A stretch of 64,000 bases of DNA from Hyphomonas johnsonii MHS-2 (GTDB lineage Bacteria; Pseudomonadota; Alphaproteobacteria; Caulobacterales; Hyphomonadaceae), in contig NZ_ARYK01000002.1 of NCBI RefSeq assembly GCF_000685275.1, positions 354,711 through 418,710 of the forward strand. Reading direction: 5' to 3'. The notes below the pieces were generated by a model. It was given only the letters and a program-made list of their open reading frames with translations, did no database searches and had not been told where the DNA came from. The position numbers and the translations under genes are program-made. Positions 36,854-46,252 of this stretch are shown here, piece after piece (the stretch's first letter is position 1; each line of letters opens with the position of its first letter).

Positions 36854-38146
36854 ATGTCAAAATTCAGACAGGGTGCATTGTGCATCCTGATCGCAACCGC
36901 CTTTGCGGGTGGTGCGATTGCCGCGCCGTGCAGCGGGCCTCAGGCCGATGCGCAGGCTATAACACCGGGTACGCCGCTCACACTCGATATCGTTCTGGAG
37001 CAAGTGCGCGGCGCCTCTCCCGACGTGCGCCGAGCCGCACTGGAATCGCAGGCACGAAAGGCAGACTCCGTGCAGGCGGGCCGCGGGTTCAACCCCTCCA
37101 TTGGCCTGGAAGTCGAGAACTTCTCGGGATCCGGCCCGCTTGCGGGATTCGACCAGAGTGAAACAACGTTCTCGATAGAGCAGACCTTCCAGCTCGGAGG
37201 AAAGCGCTCGAAGCGTCAGCAGGCTGCGCAGGCCAATGCGACGCTGGGTGCCGCTGAATGCGCTGTGATCCTGCGCGAAACGGAACTGGAAGCAGCGTTG
37301 CTGCTGTACGACCTGCTGGCCGCCTCGCAGGTCGCTGGCCTGGCAGAACAGGCTGCCGATCTTGCAGACACGCTCCTTGAGACGGTGTCGAAGCGTGTGG
37401 AGGCGGGGGCCGCTGCGCCACCCGAACAATCCCGGGCGCACGCTGATGCGGCCGCCTTGCGCGCAGCCGTCTACCAGGCTCGCGCCGCGGTTGAGCAGAA
37501 GCGCTATGATCTTGCTGCCCTTTGGGGCAGTTCGGAGCCGCGATTCGCCTTGCCAGATATCGACCGGACCGCCTTATCTGAACCGCGAGCGGGAGGTCGC
37601 CGTGAAGAGACCCACCCGCAAATCGCCATGGCCGCCGCCAGCGAGTCCGCCAGGCGGGCGGAGCGCGACGTCGCCCGAGCGTCTTTGATGCCCGACCTGA
37701 CGGTCTCTGCCGGGATCAGGCAGTTTGAAGAGTCGGGCGAGAATGCCTTTCTTGTGGGCGTTCGTGTTCCCGTTCCACTGTTCGACCAGAACCGGGATGC
37801 CGCACGGGCCGCAGGCTATCGCGTCGATGCGGAAAGGCTGAACCGGCTCGCGGTGGAGGCCAAGCTGCTGGCCAGCCAGCGGGCCGCCGTGGCACAGGTG
37901 CGGGCGGCGCGCGAGCGCCTCACGCTGCTGGAAGACGCTGCCTTGCCGGCTGCCCGCTCTGCCTATGACGCCTCGGTCCAGGGCTACGCGGCAGGAAAGT
38001 TCGACCTCACCACCACCCTCGATGCCCGCAAGGGGCTCATCGAAGCCTCGATGGCGGTGATTGCGGCCAACCGGGACCTCAATGCCGAAAGCCTGCGCCT
38101 GCGCAGCATCATCGGTGCTGCCCCTTTTGATGGAGATTTCCAATGA
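36854..38146 (+). CDS. czcC: CzcC-type outer-membrane efflux channel
   Basis: A 430-residue TolC/OEP-family protein with a signal peptide (to about residue 24, AAPC). Two long coiled-coil repeats contain FSIEQTFQLGGKRSKRQQ and GVRVPVPLFDQNRDAARAAG. It provides the outer-membrane tunnel for the CzcBA pump. The stop overlaps the czcB start (ATGA). Confidence 0.9.
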   Translation: MSKFRQGALCILIATAFAGGAIAAPCSGPQADAQAITPGTPLTLDIVLEQVRGASPDVRRAALESQARKADSVQAGRGFNPSIGLEVENFSGSGPLAGFDQSETTFSIEQTFQLGGKRSKRQQAAQANATLGAAECAVILRETELEAALLLYDLLAASQVAGLAEQAADLADTLLETVSKRVEAGAAAPPEQSRAHADAAALRAAVYQARAAVEQKRYDLAALWGSSEPRFALPDIDRTALSEPRAGGRREETHPQIAMAAASESARRAERDVARASLMPDLTVSAGIRQFEESGENAFLVGVRVPVPLFDQNRDAARAAGYRVDAERLNRLAVEAKLLASQRAAVAQVRAARERLTLLEDAALPAARSAYDASVQGYAAGKFDLTTTLDARKGLIEASMAVIAANRDLNAESLRLRSIIGAAPFDGDFQ

Positions 38147-39381
38147 GACAGACATTGACGCCAAAGGCGGCAATCGCGGCGCTGGCGATCCTTCTGGCTG
38201 CATGCGGCGCAAATGGAACCCGTACAGATGCTACGGCAGAAACGGACCAGCATGCGCATGATGAAATTGAGGAAGGCCATGATCAGGAACCGGCTGCGGA
38301 AGAACATGATGACATTGTCAGGCTAACGGCGCAGGCCGCTGACGAAGCCGGTATTGCTGTGGAAAACGCCTCAACCGGCGCCATGGGGCAAACATTGAGC
38401 CTGCCAGCCGAAATCCGTTTCGACGGTGACCGGGTTGCAAAAGTATCTCCAAAAGTCAGCGGCATAATTGCCCGGCTTTATGCCAACGAAGGAGATGTGG
38501 TCGAGCGGGGTGACACGCTGGCACTGATCACAAGCCGGGAACTTGCAAGCCTGAAAGCAACCTGGCTGAATGCCGAGACCAGCAGGTCACTGTCCGCCAA
38601 GGCGCTGGCCCGAGAAGAGCAGCTTTGGGCGGACAAGATTACGTCGGAGGCAGACGTTCAAACAGCGCGTGCAGTATATGACGCAGCAAAAGCCGCAAGC
38701 GACGCCGCCGAGAATGAATTGCATGCGGCCGGCGTCAGTCATGCGGCCCTGGCTGGCATTGCAGGTGCGGATGACGGGGACAATTCAAATGCCTATTTGA
38801 CAGCACCGATTGCAGGCATGGTCGTTCAGCGCACGGTCACACTTGGGGAAACAGTGTCTGCAGGCGATGCCGGCGCGGATACCCTTTTCACCATCCTTGA
38901 TGACAGTGTCGTCTGGGCAGACATCGCGGTCTACAAGCAGGACATAGCCCGCATTCGCGTTGGCGCACAGGTGGCGCTAAAGGCGGATGACGGTACAGCG
39001 ATCACGCAGGCAGTTGTCGCGTTCATCCTTCCGGTCATCGACGAGGGCTCCCGGACGGCGACAGCACGCGTCATCGTCGACAATCCTGAGGGACACTTGC
39101 GTCCCGGCCAGTTCATAACTGCAGAGATCGGTGTTGGAAGTCAAAGTGACGTCCTGCGCGTCCCGCAAGATGCCGTGCAAACCGTTGAAGAGCAGCCCTC
39201 CGTCTTCGTGCCAGTCGAGGGTGGCTTTGCTCCGCGACCTGTGACGACCGGCGCAAGTTCCGGGGGCTTCGTGGAGATCAGGTCAGGCCTTTCCGAGGAC
39301 GAGCCTTTCGTTTCAAGCGGCGCCTTCACCCTGAAGGCCCAGCTTGAGAAAGACGCTTTTGGCGACGGACACGCACACTAG
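38143..39381 (+). CDS. czcB: CzcB-type metal efflux adaptor lipoprotein
   Basis: A 412-residue adaptor. Lipobox LLAAC near residue 24, then an acidic and His-rich segment (HAHDEIEEGHDQEPAAEEHDD) that may collect metal. Lipoyl halves, a coiled-coil hairpin (residues about 130-200), and a beta-barrel with FILPVIDEGSRTATARVIV follow. It ends with HAH. It links CzcA to CzcC. A gap of 11 bases to czcA indicates one operon. Confidence 0.9.
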   Translation: MRQTLTPKAAIAALAILLAACGANGTRTDATAETDQHAHDEIEEGHDQEPAAEEHDDIVRLTAQAADEAGIAVENASTGAMGQTLSLPAEIRFDGDRVAKVSPKVSGIIARLYANEGDVVERGDTLALITSRELASLKATWLNAETSRSLSAKALAREEQLWADKITSEADVQTARAVYDAAKAASDAAENELHAAGVSHAALAGIAGADDGDNSNAYLTAPIAGMVVQRTVTLGETVSAGDAGADTLFTILDDSVVWADIAVYKQDIARIRVGAQVALKADDGTAITQAVVAFILPVIDEGSRTATARVIVDNPEGHLRPGQFITAEIGVGSQSDVLRVPQDAVQTVEEQPSVFVPVEGGFAPRPVTTGASSGGFVEIRSGLSEDEPFVSSGAFTLKAQLEKDAFGDGHAH

Positions 39382-39392
39382 GATTCAGCACC

Positions 39393-42300
39393 ATGATCAA
39401 TTTTATGCACCGCATTTCAGGTGGACGTCTTCTAGCGGCCATTGCAGCCCTCGCCATGACGCTCGGTGGCCTGTTTGCCTTCCGGGCCCTTCCCGTTGAC
39501 GCCTTCCCGGATGTCACGCCTTCGCTGGTTCAGGTTTTCACCGAAACCGAGGGGCTGGCCCCGGAAGAGGTCGAGAGATACGTGACCTACCCTATCGAAA
39601 CGGCCATGTCGGGCTTGCCCAAACTCAAGAACATGCGCTCGGTCTCCAATTTCGGCTTGTCCGTCGTCAACATCTATTTCGAAGATGGAACGGACGTCTA
39701 TTTTGCCCGGCAAGTGGTCGGCGAACGCCTTGCCGAGGCGCGCGGAAACATTCCTGAAGGCTTCGGTGACCCCAAGATGGGGCCGATCTCGACAGGGCTT
39801 GGCATCATCCTCTATTTCAGATTGGACGACCAAACCGGCACGCGAGACCTCGTTGAGATGCGTGAGATCCAGGACTGGATCATCAAGTACCAGCTGCAGA
39901 CGGTGCCCGGCGTGACAGAAGTTCTGTCACTTGGCGGGTTCGAAAAGCAATATCAGGTCCAGCTCGATCCGGATGCATTGCTGGCCTACGATATTCAGAT
40001 CGATGACGTGATGACCGCGCTGGAGCGTGGTAACCGGACCGAAGGCGCCCAGTTCATCGAGATCGGGTCAGAGCAGTTCACGGTGCGCGGGGTCGGCCTT
40101 GCGCATAGTGTTGATGATCTGTCCGAAATCGTCGTGAAAGTGGATGATGGCCGCCCTGTCAGGGTGGGCGACGTCGGCGACCTGATTGTCGGCGGCGGCG
40201 TACGACAGGGGCTCGCAACAGCCAATGGCGAAGGCGAAGTCGTCGCCGGGCTTGTTCTCAAACTGTACGGCACCAACACCTCGGATGTAATTGCCCGGGT
40301 TCAGAAGCGCTTTGAAGAGATCAATGCCAGCCTGCCGGAAGGGGTCGAAGCTGTGCCCTATTATGATCAGGGAACGCTGGTGAACAAGGCAGCTGCCACG
40401 GTTACAACTGCCCTGTGGCAAGGCGCCCTGCTGGTTGCCCTCGTGGTCTTCATCTTCCTTGGCGGGTGGCGGCCGAGCCTGGTTGTCGTCCTGTCCATCC
40501 CGTTTTCTGTAGGCTTCGCCTTCATCGCCATGCACGTGCTTGGCATAAGCGCCAATCTCATGTCGCTGGGCGGCGTCGCCATCGCTATCGGCATGATGGT
40601 GGATGGGGCCATTGTGATCGCGGAAAACGTGGATCGGGGATTGCGCGAAGCGACGCCGCCCGAAGACAAGCGCTCCATCGTGGCACGCTCCACGGCAGAG
40701 GTGATCGCGCCCCTGATTGCCGCCGTCGCCGTGGTGATCGTCGTGTTCCTGCCGCTCTTCTCGCTTCAGGGCGTGGAGGGCAAGACTTTCCGGCCGCTTG
40801 CCGCATCAGCGGCGCTGGCGATGACAGGATCGCTTTTCTATGCGGCGCTGATCGCGCCCTCCATGGCGAATGGCCTGATGCGACGATCATCCAGCGTGGG
40901 CAAAGCCGGCAATGGATACTTGGCCGATAGCGTGAGCCGGGTTTCAGGCTTCTTTGTTCGGCAGCGGTTCGCGGCGGTCGGACTGGCGGTCGCGCTCCTG
41001 CTGGCGGGCGGTCTTGCCGGATCGCGCCTCGGGTCTGAATTTACGCCTTCACTTGAAGAAGGTGACATCCTGTTGCGCGTGACGATGGCGCCTTCCATCT
41101 CTCTGACAGAAGCGGCGCAGACAACCACCCGGATCGAGAAGCGGCTTCTCGCCAATTTCCCGGAAATAAAGTCGATCGTCACCCGCATTGGCCGGGGTGA
41201 AGTCGGCGCGCATGCCGATCCGACAAACAGCGCCGAGGCGTTCGTCGAACTGCAGCCGCACAATCAATGGCGCAAGGGGATGACGCCCGAGGCCTTGCGT
41301 ACGGCCATATCCGAGGATCTTGAATCCTATCCCGGCATTGTCGTGAGTATCGGCCAGCCCATCGCCATGGCCGTTGACGAACTGATCACCGGCACGCGCG
41401 CCGAACTGGCGGTGAAGATATTCGGGCCTGACTCCGGGATCCTGCTGGAAAAGTCGCGGGACCTGCAAGCCCTGCTTCAGGGCGTGGATGGCGCGTCGGA
41501 AGTGCAAGCCGACCAGATTACGGGGGCGCCGCAACTGGTCGTCACTGTCGATCGCGTCGCCCTTGGACGCTACGGGCTGGATGTCGAAGATGCGCTGGAT
41601 GCGTTGCGCGCGTCCGTCGGCGGCGCGCAAGCCGGGTCTCTGTTCGAGGGTGTCCGGCAGTTTCCCATCATCGTGCGCTTGCGCGAGGACAGCCGGGATA
41701 CGCCTGAAGCCATCAGCCGGGTCGTGCTTGTCTCGCCGACAGGTGCACGTGTACCCCTCGCAACGGTGGCCCAGATCGAAACTGTCATTGGCCCGCGTCA
41801 GATCACGCGGGAGGATGGCGAACGTTTCATCGCCGTGCAGGCAAATGTACGTGGACGGGATATCGGGTCTTTCGTGGAAGAAGCCCAAAGAATAACCGAT
41901 GCGCGACTGGCCTTGCCGCCCGGCTACCGGCTGGTCTGGGGCGGACAATTCGAGCTGCAGCAGCAGGCGAATGCCCGCTTCGCGGTCGTGATCCCGATCA
42001 CACTGGGAATCGTGCTTCTCATCCTGCTGATGACATTCGGGCGGCTGAAATCGGCTATCCTGATCCTGCTGAACATTCCGCTGGCCCTGACCGGAGGCGC
42101 GCTTGCACTTTGGCTCGCGGGCCTACCGGTTTCCGTACCAGCAACGGTCGGCTTCATCGCCCTGTTCGGCATTGCCCTTGGCAACGGAATGGTGCTGGTC
42201 AGCTTCATGGATGACTTTGCCCGTGCAGGCAGAAGCCTGGACGAGCTGGCAATTGAGTCCGCAGGGCTGCGTGCCAGGCCCGTGCTGATGACCGCCATGA

Positions 42301-42515
42301 CGACGGCGCTTGGCCTCGCGCCGCTCCTCTTCGCCACAGGCGTTGGGGCTGAGGTGCAGCGCCCCCTCGCTACCGTCGTGACAGGCGGCTTGGTGACATC
42401 CACCCTACTCACGCTGCTGGTCATGCCCGCCTTGCATCGATGGTTCGCGCCGGAGGCCGACAGCCATCACTCGCTGATCGAGTCATCGCATGTGACAGAT
42501 GCGGTATCGGTTTGA
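39393..42515 (+). CDS. czcA: CzcA/CusA-type heavy-metal RND pump
   Basis: A 1040-residue heavy-metal-efflux RND protein. Start MINFMHRISGGRLLAAIAAL; the early PVDAFPDVTPSLVQVFTETE is the HME-family hallmark. Helix 4 (about residues 391-415) has GGVAIAIGMMVDGAIVIAEN with the proton-relay acids. It lacks the DFG motif of classic zinc/cobalt CzcA. The motif is nearer to CusA-type pumps, so the metal (Zn/Co/Cd or Cu/Ag) cannot be fixed. Works with the two upstream proteins to expel metal across both membranes. Confidence 0.9.
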   Translation: MINFMHRISGGRLLAAIAALAMTLGGLFAFRALPVDAFPDVTPSLVQVFTETEGLAPEEVERYVTYPIETAMSGLPKLKNMRSVSNFGLSVVNIYFEDGTDVYFARQVVGERLAEARGNIPEGFGDPKMGPISTGLGIILYFRLDDQTGTRDLVEMREIQDWIIKYQLQTVPGVTEVLSLGGFEKQYQVQLDPDALLAYDIQIDDVMTALERGNRTEGAQFIEIGSEQFTVRGVGLAHSVDDLSEIVVKVDDGRPVRVGDVGDLIVGGGVRQGLATANGEGEVVAGLVLKLYGTNTSDVIARVQKRFEEINASLPEGVEAVPYYDQGTLVNKAAATVTTALWQGALLVALVVFIFLGGWRPSLVVVLSIPFSVGFAFIAMHVLGISANLMSLGGVAIAIGMMVDGAIVIAENVDRGLREATPPEDKRSIVARSTAEVIAPLIAAVAVVIVVFLPLFSLQGVEGKTFRPLAASAALAMTGSLFYAALIAPSMANGLMRRSSSVGKAGNGYLADSVSRVSGFFVRQRFAAVGLAVALLLAGGLAGSRLGSEFTPSLEEGDILLRVTMAPSISLTEAAQTTTRIEKRLLANFPEIKSIVTRIGRGEVGAHADPTNSAEAFVELQPHNQWRKGMTPEALRTAISEDLESYPGIVVSIGQPIAMAVDELITGTRAELAVKIFGPDSGILLEKSRDLQALLQGVDGASEVQADQITGAPQLVVTVDRVALGRYGLDVEDALDALRASVGGAQAGSLFEGVRQFPIIVRLREDSRDTPEAISRVVLVSPTGARVPLATVAQIETVIGPRQITREDGERFIAVQANVRGRDIGSFVEEAQRITDARLALPPGYRLVWGGQFELQQQANARFAVVIPITLGIVLLILLMTFGRLKSAILILLNIPLALTGGALALWLAGLPVSVPATVGFIALFGIALGNGMVLVSFMDDFARAGRSLDELAIESAGLRARPVLMTAMTTALGLAPLLFATGVGAEVQRPLATVVTGGLVTSTLLTLLVMPALHRWFAPEADSHHSLIESSHVTDAVSV

Positions 42516-42656
42516 TCGAGAAGGTTGACCGTCGTGGATATTGCAGCCCACGGCGGATCATCGCCGATAGCAGTCAGGTTGGCTTATAATCAAACCTCGC
42601 CGAGCTTTGGCAAATCGATTGCATCGCTCTTTCCCTTTCATGAGGGGAGAGGACAG

Positions 42657-43280
42657 ATGCCATTCGACAAGTCGTCAGAACAATGGATTCCTTGGAACAA
42701 AGGCAAGTTGGTAGGCCAGAAAGCTCCGTTGAAACCCCAGCAGGTCTGGGCAATCCGAATTCGCTTGCAGTTGGCGGACAAAAAACGAGATCTCGCGCTG
42801 TTCAACCTAGCCATCGATAGCAAGCTACGCGGGTGCGACTTGCTCAGCTTGCGCGTCTCCGATCTTCGGATGGGCGCAGAAATCCGCAGTCGCGCGAAAA
42901 TCATCCAAAGCAAAACAGGCAATGCTGTCCAGTTTGAAGTGACCAAGCAAACCCGAGACGCAATCGAAGACTGGTGTGCAGAAAAGCCTCTGAACCACCA
43001 TGATTGGCTGTTCCCGAGCCGCAAAGACCTGGCACGACACCTGTCCACTCGGCAGTATGGACGCCTGGTCGAAGGCTGGATCCGGTCGATTGGGCTACCG
43101 CGGTCGTCATATGCAACGCACTCCATGCGTAGAACTAAGGCGACCTTGATCTATCGTAAGACCGGCAATTTACGAGCAGTGCAGTTGCTGCTTGGGCACA
43201 CGAAGATTGATAGCACTGTCCGCTATTTGGGCGTCGAAGTCGAAGATGCGTTAGCGCTCGCCGAGAGCATTGAATTATAG
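42657..43280 (+). CDS. Small tyrosine recombinase
   Basis: A 207-residue integrase catalytic domain with no separate core-binding domain. The full catalytic set is visible: R58 (DSKLRGCDLLSLR), K86, H155 and R158 (THSMRRTKATLIY), H181 (LLLGHTKI), Y190. The ATG at 42657 is preceded by GAGGGGAGAGGA. An earlier in-frame start adds 44 unlikely residues. Short solo recombinases like this often accompany gene cassettes or resistance modules. It follows czcA by about 140 bases. Confidence 0.88.
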   Translation: MPFDKSSEQWIPWNKGKLVGQKAPLKPQQVWAIRIRLQLADKKRDLALFNLAIDSKLRGCDLLSLRVSDLRMGAEIRSRAKIIQSKTGNAVQFEVTKQTRDAIEDWCAEKPLNHHDWLFPSRKDLARHLSTRQYGRLVEGWIRSIGLPRSSYATHSMRRTKATLIYRKTGNLRAVQLLLGHTKIDSTVRYLGVEVEDALALAESIEL

Positions 43281-43287
43281 TCCCCAG

Positions 43288-43305
43288 GGGGCGCAAAAGG
43301 AGACA
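43288..43305 (+). repeat. 18-bp direct repeat, left copy
   Basis: GGGCGCAAAAGGAGACAT recurs with one change at 43990-44007. The pair brackets the HEPN-like gene. Confidence 0.5.
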
Positions 43306-43323
43306 TTAGTTGCGGTGCCAACT

Positions 43324-43914
43324 CTATCTCCATACAGGATTGCCAGGACCACCGGATCCAGGAAATTGCCAGCCATTGTGAGTTACCGAATTCACAACCA
43401 AACAACTTAGCTCAGCTACGTGGCGTTGAAGTTGCTCCAAAAACTCAGCGTCAACAGATGTTTCGAATATCTCCCCCTTTCGATTCACAAATAAGGGGAG
43501 TGAACGGCCAGATTGATCAGGCATGCGCCATGAGCCGTGGCAAATTACATCTCGAAGTTTCTTAGCTTGTTTGAGTTCTTCGATCAAATCTTCAAAGTTT
43601 TCGATCAACGGCTGTGTATAGTCTCGTGCGACTTTCCCATACTCTTCAATCAGCGAGCCCAAGGGGTCAGACACAGCTTTGACTAAAAGAGGCAACCACT
43701 TCTCATAGGCAGCATCGAGATCGTCTTGCGCGTACTCCCTTGTCGCACTCAATGCGAAGATTGCTTTGCCTAGCATCTCTTCGAGAAATCCAAATGTTGC
43801 TACTGCGCGTCCCAGTTCAGTCCAGAAGCCTTCAGTGTGCGCATGGGTTGGATAGCGCTCGGGCAGTTTGTCGATGTTGACTATGTGATTGGATGGTTTG
43901 CGTGACGTCGTCAT
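43324..43914 (-). CDS. HEPN-like protein (putative RNase/abortive-infection)
   Basis: A 196-residue helical soluble protein. The segment GRAVATFGFLEEMLGKAIFAL and the motif LRDVICHGSW (R121-x4-H126) fit the R-x(4-6)-H signature of HEPN RNases and related Abi proteins. It is flanked by an 18-bp near-identical direct repeat. Assignment rests on this short motif and on helical layout, so it is tentative. A defence or stress role would be inferred, not shown. Confidence 0.6.
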   Translation of the reverse strand: MTTSRKPSNHIVNIDKLPERYPTHAHTEGFWTELGRAVATFGFLEEMLGKAIFALSATREYAQDDLDAAYEKWLPLLVKAVSDPLGSLIEEYGKVARDYTQPLIENFEDLIEELKQAKKLRDVICHGSWRMPDQSGRSLPLFVNRKGEIFETSVDAEFLEQLQRHVAELSCLVVNSVTHNGWQFPGSGGPGNPVWR

Positions 43915-43989
43915 TGATCTTAATTCTCATTCATTCGAACTGCGGTCCACTGAAATGTCTCCAAGCCGAATAGTCCTGTCGTCCGCTCC

Positions 43990-44007
43990 GGGCGCAAAAG
44001 GGGACAT
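43990..44007 (+). repeat. 18-bp direct repeat, right copy
   Basis: GGGCGCAAAAGGGGACAT, one base different from 43288-43305. Confidence 0.5.
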
Positions 44008-44156
44008 CGACTCGCAAACGCCTCAATGACCGAGGCCCTATTCAGCCATTCGGCTGCATGCGCGGACGATTACCCTTGCCTTCCCGCGGGTGTCTGGGGC
44101 GGCATTCTCCGCCCCCGGGGCACCATCCCACATTATCAAAAACAGGTTTTGACTTT

Positions 44157-45884
44157 TCAGTCCCCAGCGGAGTTCCGACTGACTTTTCCACCGGGTTTGT
44201 TTGCTTGTGTCGTCTTCCACATTTGCATTGCCATGTCCTCGCAATACCTCGCGGCTAATTGCTTTTGATCCATTTCCGCCAACGCAGCCGCTGGCACCCA
44301 AGGCGAAAGCCACTCTTCCAATTTCGTGCGGTCGGTATTCTTGTAGGATTCATACAGGAATTTTGCGAAGTCGAGCGGTGACTCTGCTGGCTTCTTAACC
44401 CGGTCTTCCTCGCCGAAGAAAATCGAAGGATTACGCCGCCAGACGGTCATTTCCGAGTCTGACAAGGGGTGCGTCGCGATAATGCGGGTGCCGTTTTCCA
44501 AGCGGTGCACGCAATACGCCAACTGCTGCGATTCCATCACCGTCCCGCTCTCAAGCAAACCTGCAACCGGATCACCATCGGCAGATGGGATTTCATAAAC
44601 CTCGCCAACCGTCAGCCTCGGGCGTTGGTCTGGATCGAATGCCAACTCCGGCGGCTGGCCGTCAAAGGTCGCGGGAATATGAGAGTGATCTTTCAATGAG
44701 CTCATGAGCGCATCAATTTCCACATGCCTCTCTTGCGAGCACACGTATTCATAGAAGCTAGAGATTGGCACCGCGGGTGCGAAATCCGGAATCTTGTACC
44801 CAAAGCCCAAGGCTTGCGTTTGCACGCGGGCATCCAGCCGGGAGTGATAGTTGTGATTGGTGACGATCACGTAGGCAGGATCAAACTCTTGCCCGTCGTT
44901 GTTCGTGAGCCCTTCCGCCGACCGAATTTGATCCATCGCGGCTGCGGGCCACTGGTTAGCTAAATCCTCGCTCACCTCGTCAGGTACGTTCAGTTCAATC
45001 ATCACAATCCGCTCATGTTCTGAATATTTATTCAGAGCAGTGATCAACTTACTCGTCACCCTCAGTCGCTTAACTTCGTCATCTTGCGGCGCCCCAGAAG
45101 AATTCCTCGCCTTTGCCTCCACCGAAAATGTACGGCCAGTTTGCGGGTACACTGCTACAAATTCAGTATAGCTTCTCTCGCCTTTGCTTTCCTCTTCATA
45201 CTGGATATTAAATCCAGCTTTCAAAAAGGCCGCAGCAGCATAGGTCTCATACAGTGCGCCCAGGAAATTCCCGAAATGCCTCTGCTTAAGCCGCGCAACG
45301 TATCCACGAACACGATCAAACGCATCGTCAGGGGGCGAGTTGTGAGCGATCAAATACAGATTGTAGGCAAGTTGCATGAACGCTTTCATCGAGCCGGTCA
45401 TATCACCATGCCGTAGGCCATTGATGATTGGCACAGAAGTCACGTCCGATTGGGCCATCACAACCCAGCGAGCAATAGGGTGTTGGATTTCCAGTGACTT
45501 AGCAGTTTCCTCGCGGAGCCACTCTGGCCCCAGAAGGGAGAACAGAAATTCCCTCAAAAAGTCGTGAAATGTTTGCCAGTTCGGCGAATGGTAGATGCGA
45601 TTGCAGACTACCAAAAAGCGCTGGCCGGACGCTTCGACAGAAATAATCGGCTTACCGAACCCCTGTTCTCTCTGATGCGCCGCTTTTTGGATTTTCGCGC
45701 CAAGCGCCTTCGCCTTGGCCATATCTGCAATAAGTCCTGGTTCCGCGGCAGGACCTGACTGCGCCTGCGCATTTGGGGCACCATGGCACCTCTTGAACTT
45801 CTTCCCCGATCCACAGGGACAGGGCGCATTGCGACCGATTTTTGGGTTGTTCTGCGAATTAACTGCAGTGTTTCTCCTGTCAAT
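44157..45884 (-). CDS. SEC-C motif protein with PD-(D/E)xK-like nuclease core
   Basis: The first ATG is at 45722 (521 residues), but the same frame upstream encodes a textbook SEC-C zinc motif, [17 protein letters not shown] (45781-45834), and stays open to a TAG at 45891-45893. No ATG, GTG, TTG or CTG lies between; an ATT at 45884 giving (M)[10 protein letters not shown] is the best start. Counting from 45722, E159 ([16 protein letters not shown]), E187 (YTEFVAVYP) and E202-A-K204 (FSVEAKAR) have the spacing of a PD-(D/E)xK nuclease. The C-terminal 280 residues are unrecognised. Zinc motif plus nuclease suggests a nucleic-acid-acting defence protein. Confidence 0.75.
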   Translation of the reverse strand: MDRRNTAVNSQNNPKIGRNAPCPCGSGKKFKRCHGAPNAQAQSGPAAEPGLIADMAKAKALGAKIQKAAHQREQGFGKPIISVEASGQRFLVVCNRIYHSPNWQTFHDFLREFLFSLLGPEWLREETAKSLEIQHPIARWVVMAQSDVTSVPIINGLRHGDMTGSMKAFMQLAYNLYLIAHNSPPDDAFDRVRGYVARLKQRHFGNFLGALYETYAAAAFLKAGFNIQYEEESKGERSYTEFVAVYPQTGRTFSVEAKARNSSGAPQDDEVKRLRVTSKLITALNKYSEHERIVMIELNVPDEVSEDLANQWPAAAMDQIRSAEGLTNNDGQEFDPAYVIVTNHNYHSRLDARVQTQALGFGYKIPDFAPAVPISSFYEYVCSQERHVEIDALMSSLKDHSHIPATFDGQPPELAFDPDQRPRLTVGEVYEIPSADGDPVAGLLESGTVMESQQLAYCVHRLENGTRIIATHPLSDSEMTVWRRNPSIFFGEEDRVKKPAESPLDFAKFLYESYKNTDRTKLEEWLSPWVPAAALAEMDQKQLAARYCEDMAMQMWKTTQANKPGGKVSRNSAGD

Positions 45885-46252
45885 GACGATCTAGCCAAGC
45901 TGATCGAATCAGTTCCGCGATTGTCGCCGAGTTTCGTATGCCTTGCAACTCGCTTTCGCGGTCACTCAATCGAGCGCTGACGAGTCCGCACACCGCGACA
46001 GCATGGACGACGCAATCCAACGCTTCGGTCGTCCTGATCTTTATCTGTCCCCACTGGCCATAAGGCCGCCCGCGGCGAATTTCCGCCCTTCGAGAACCGC
46101 CCCGCCTTCGTCTGCTTCCGGGATCAAGCGGTCATTCCTCTGAGCCTGAACTTGCGAACCAAGCCCAGGCATTGAGACAGAATCCCCCGACAATAACCGG
46201 CGGAATTTTGTGCGATAATGGGAAAGAACTTTGAGTGCTTGTCAGATTGTTC
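45885..46252. other. No supported gene
   Basis: About 370 bases upstream of the SEC-C gene. Short frames only. The promoter of the minus-strand SEC-C gene should lie at its left edge, but I cannot point to it. Confidence 0.4.

Noticed and set aside
45608..45898. 96-codon minus-strand frame starting ATG 45898
   Set aside because: Very Arg-rich and out of frame with the clear SEC-C motif; kept only as a possible frameshift donor.
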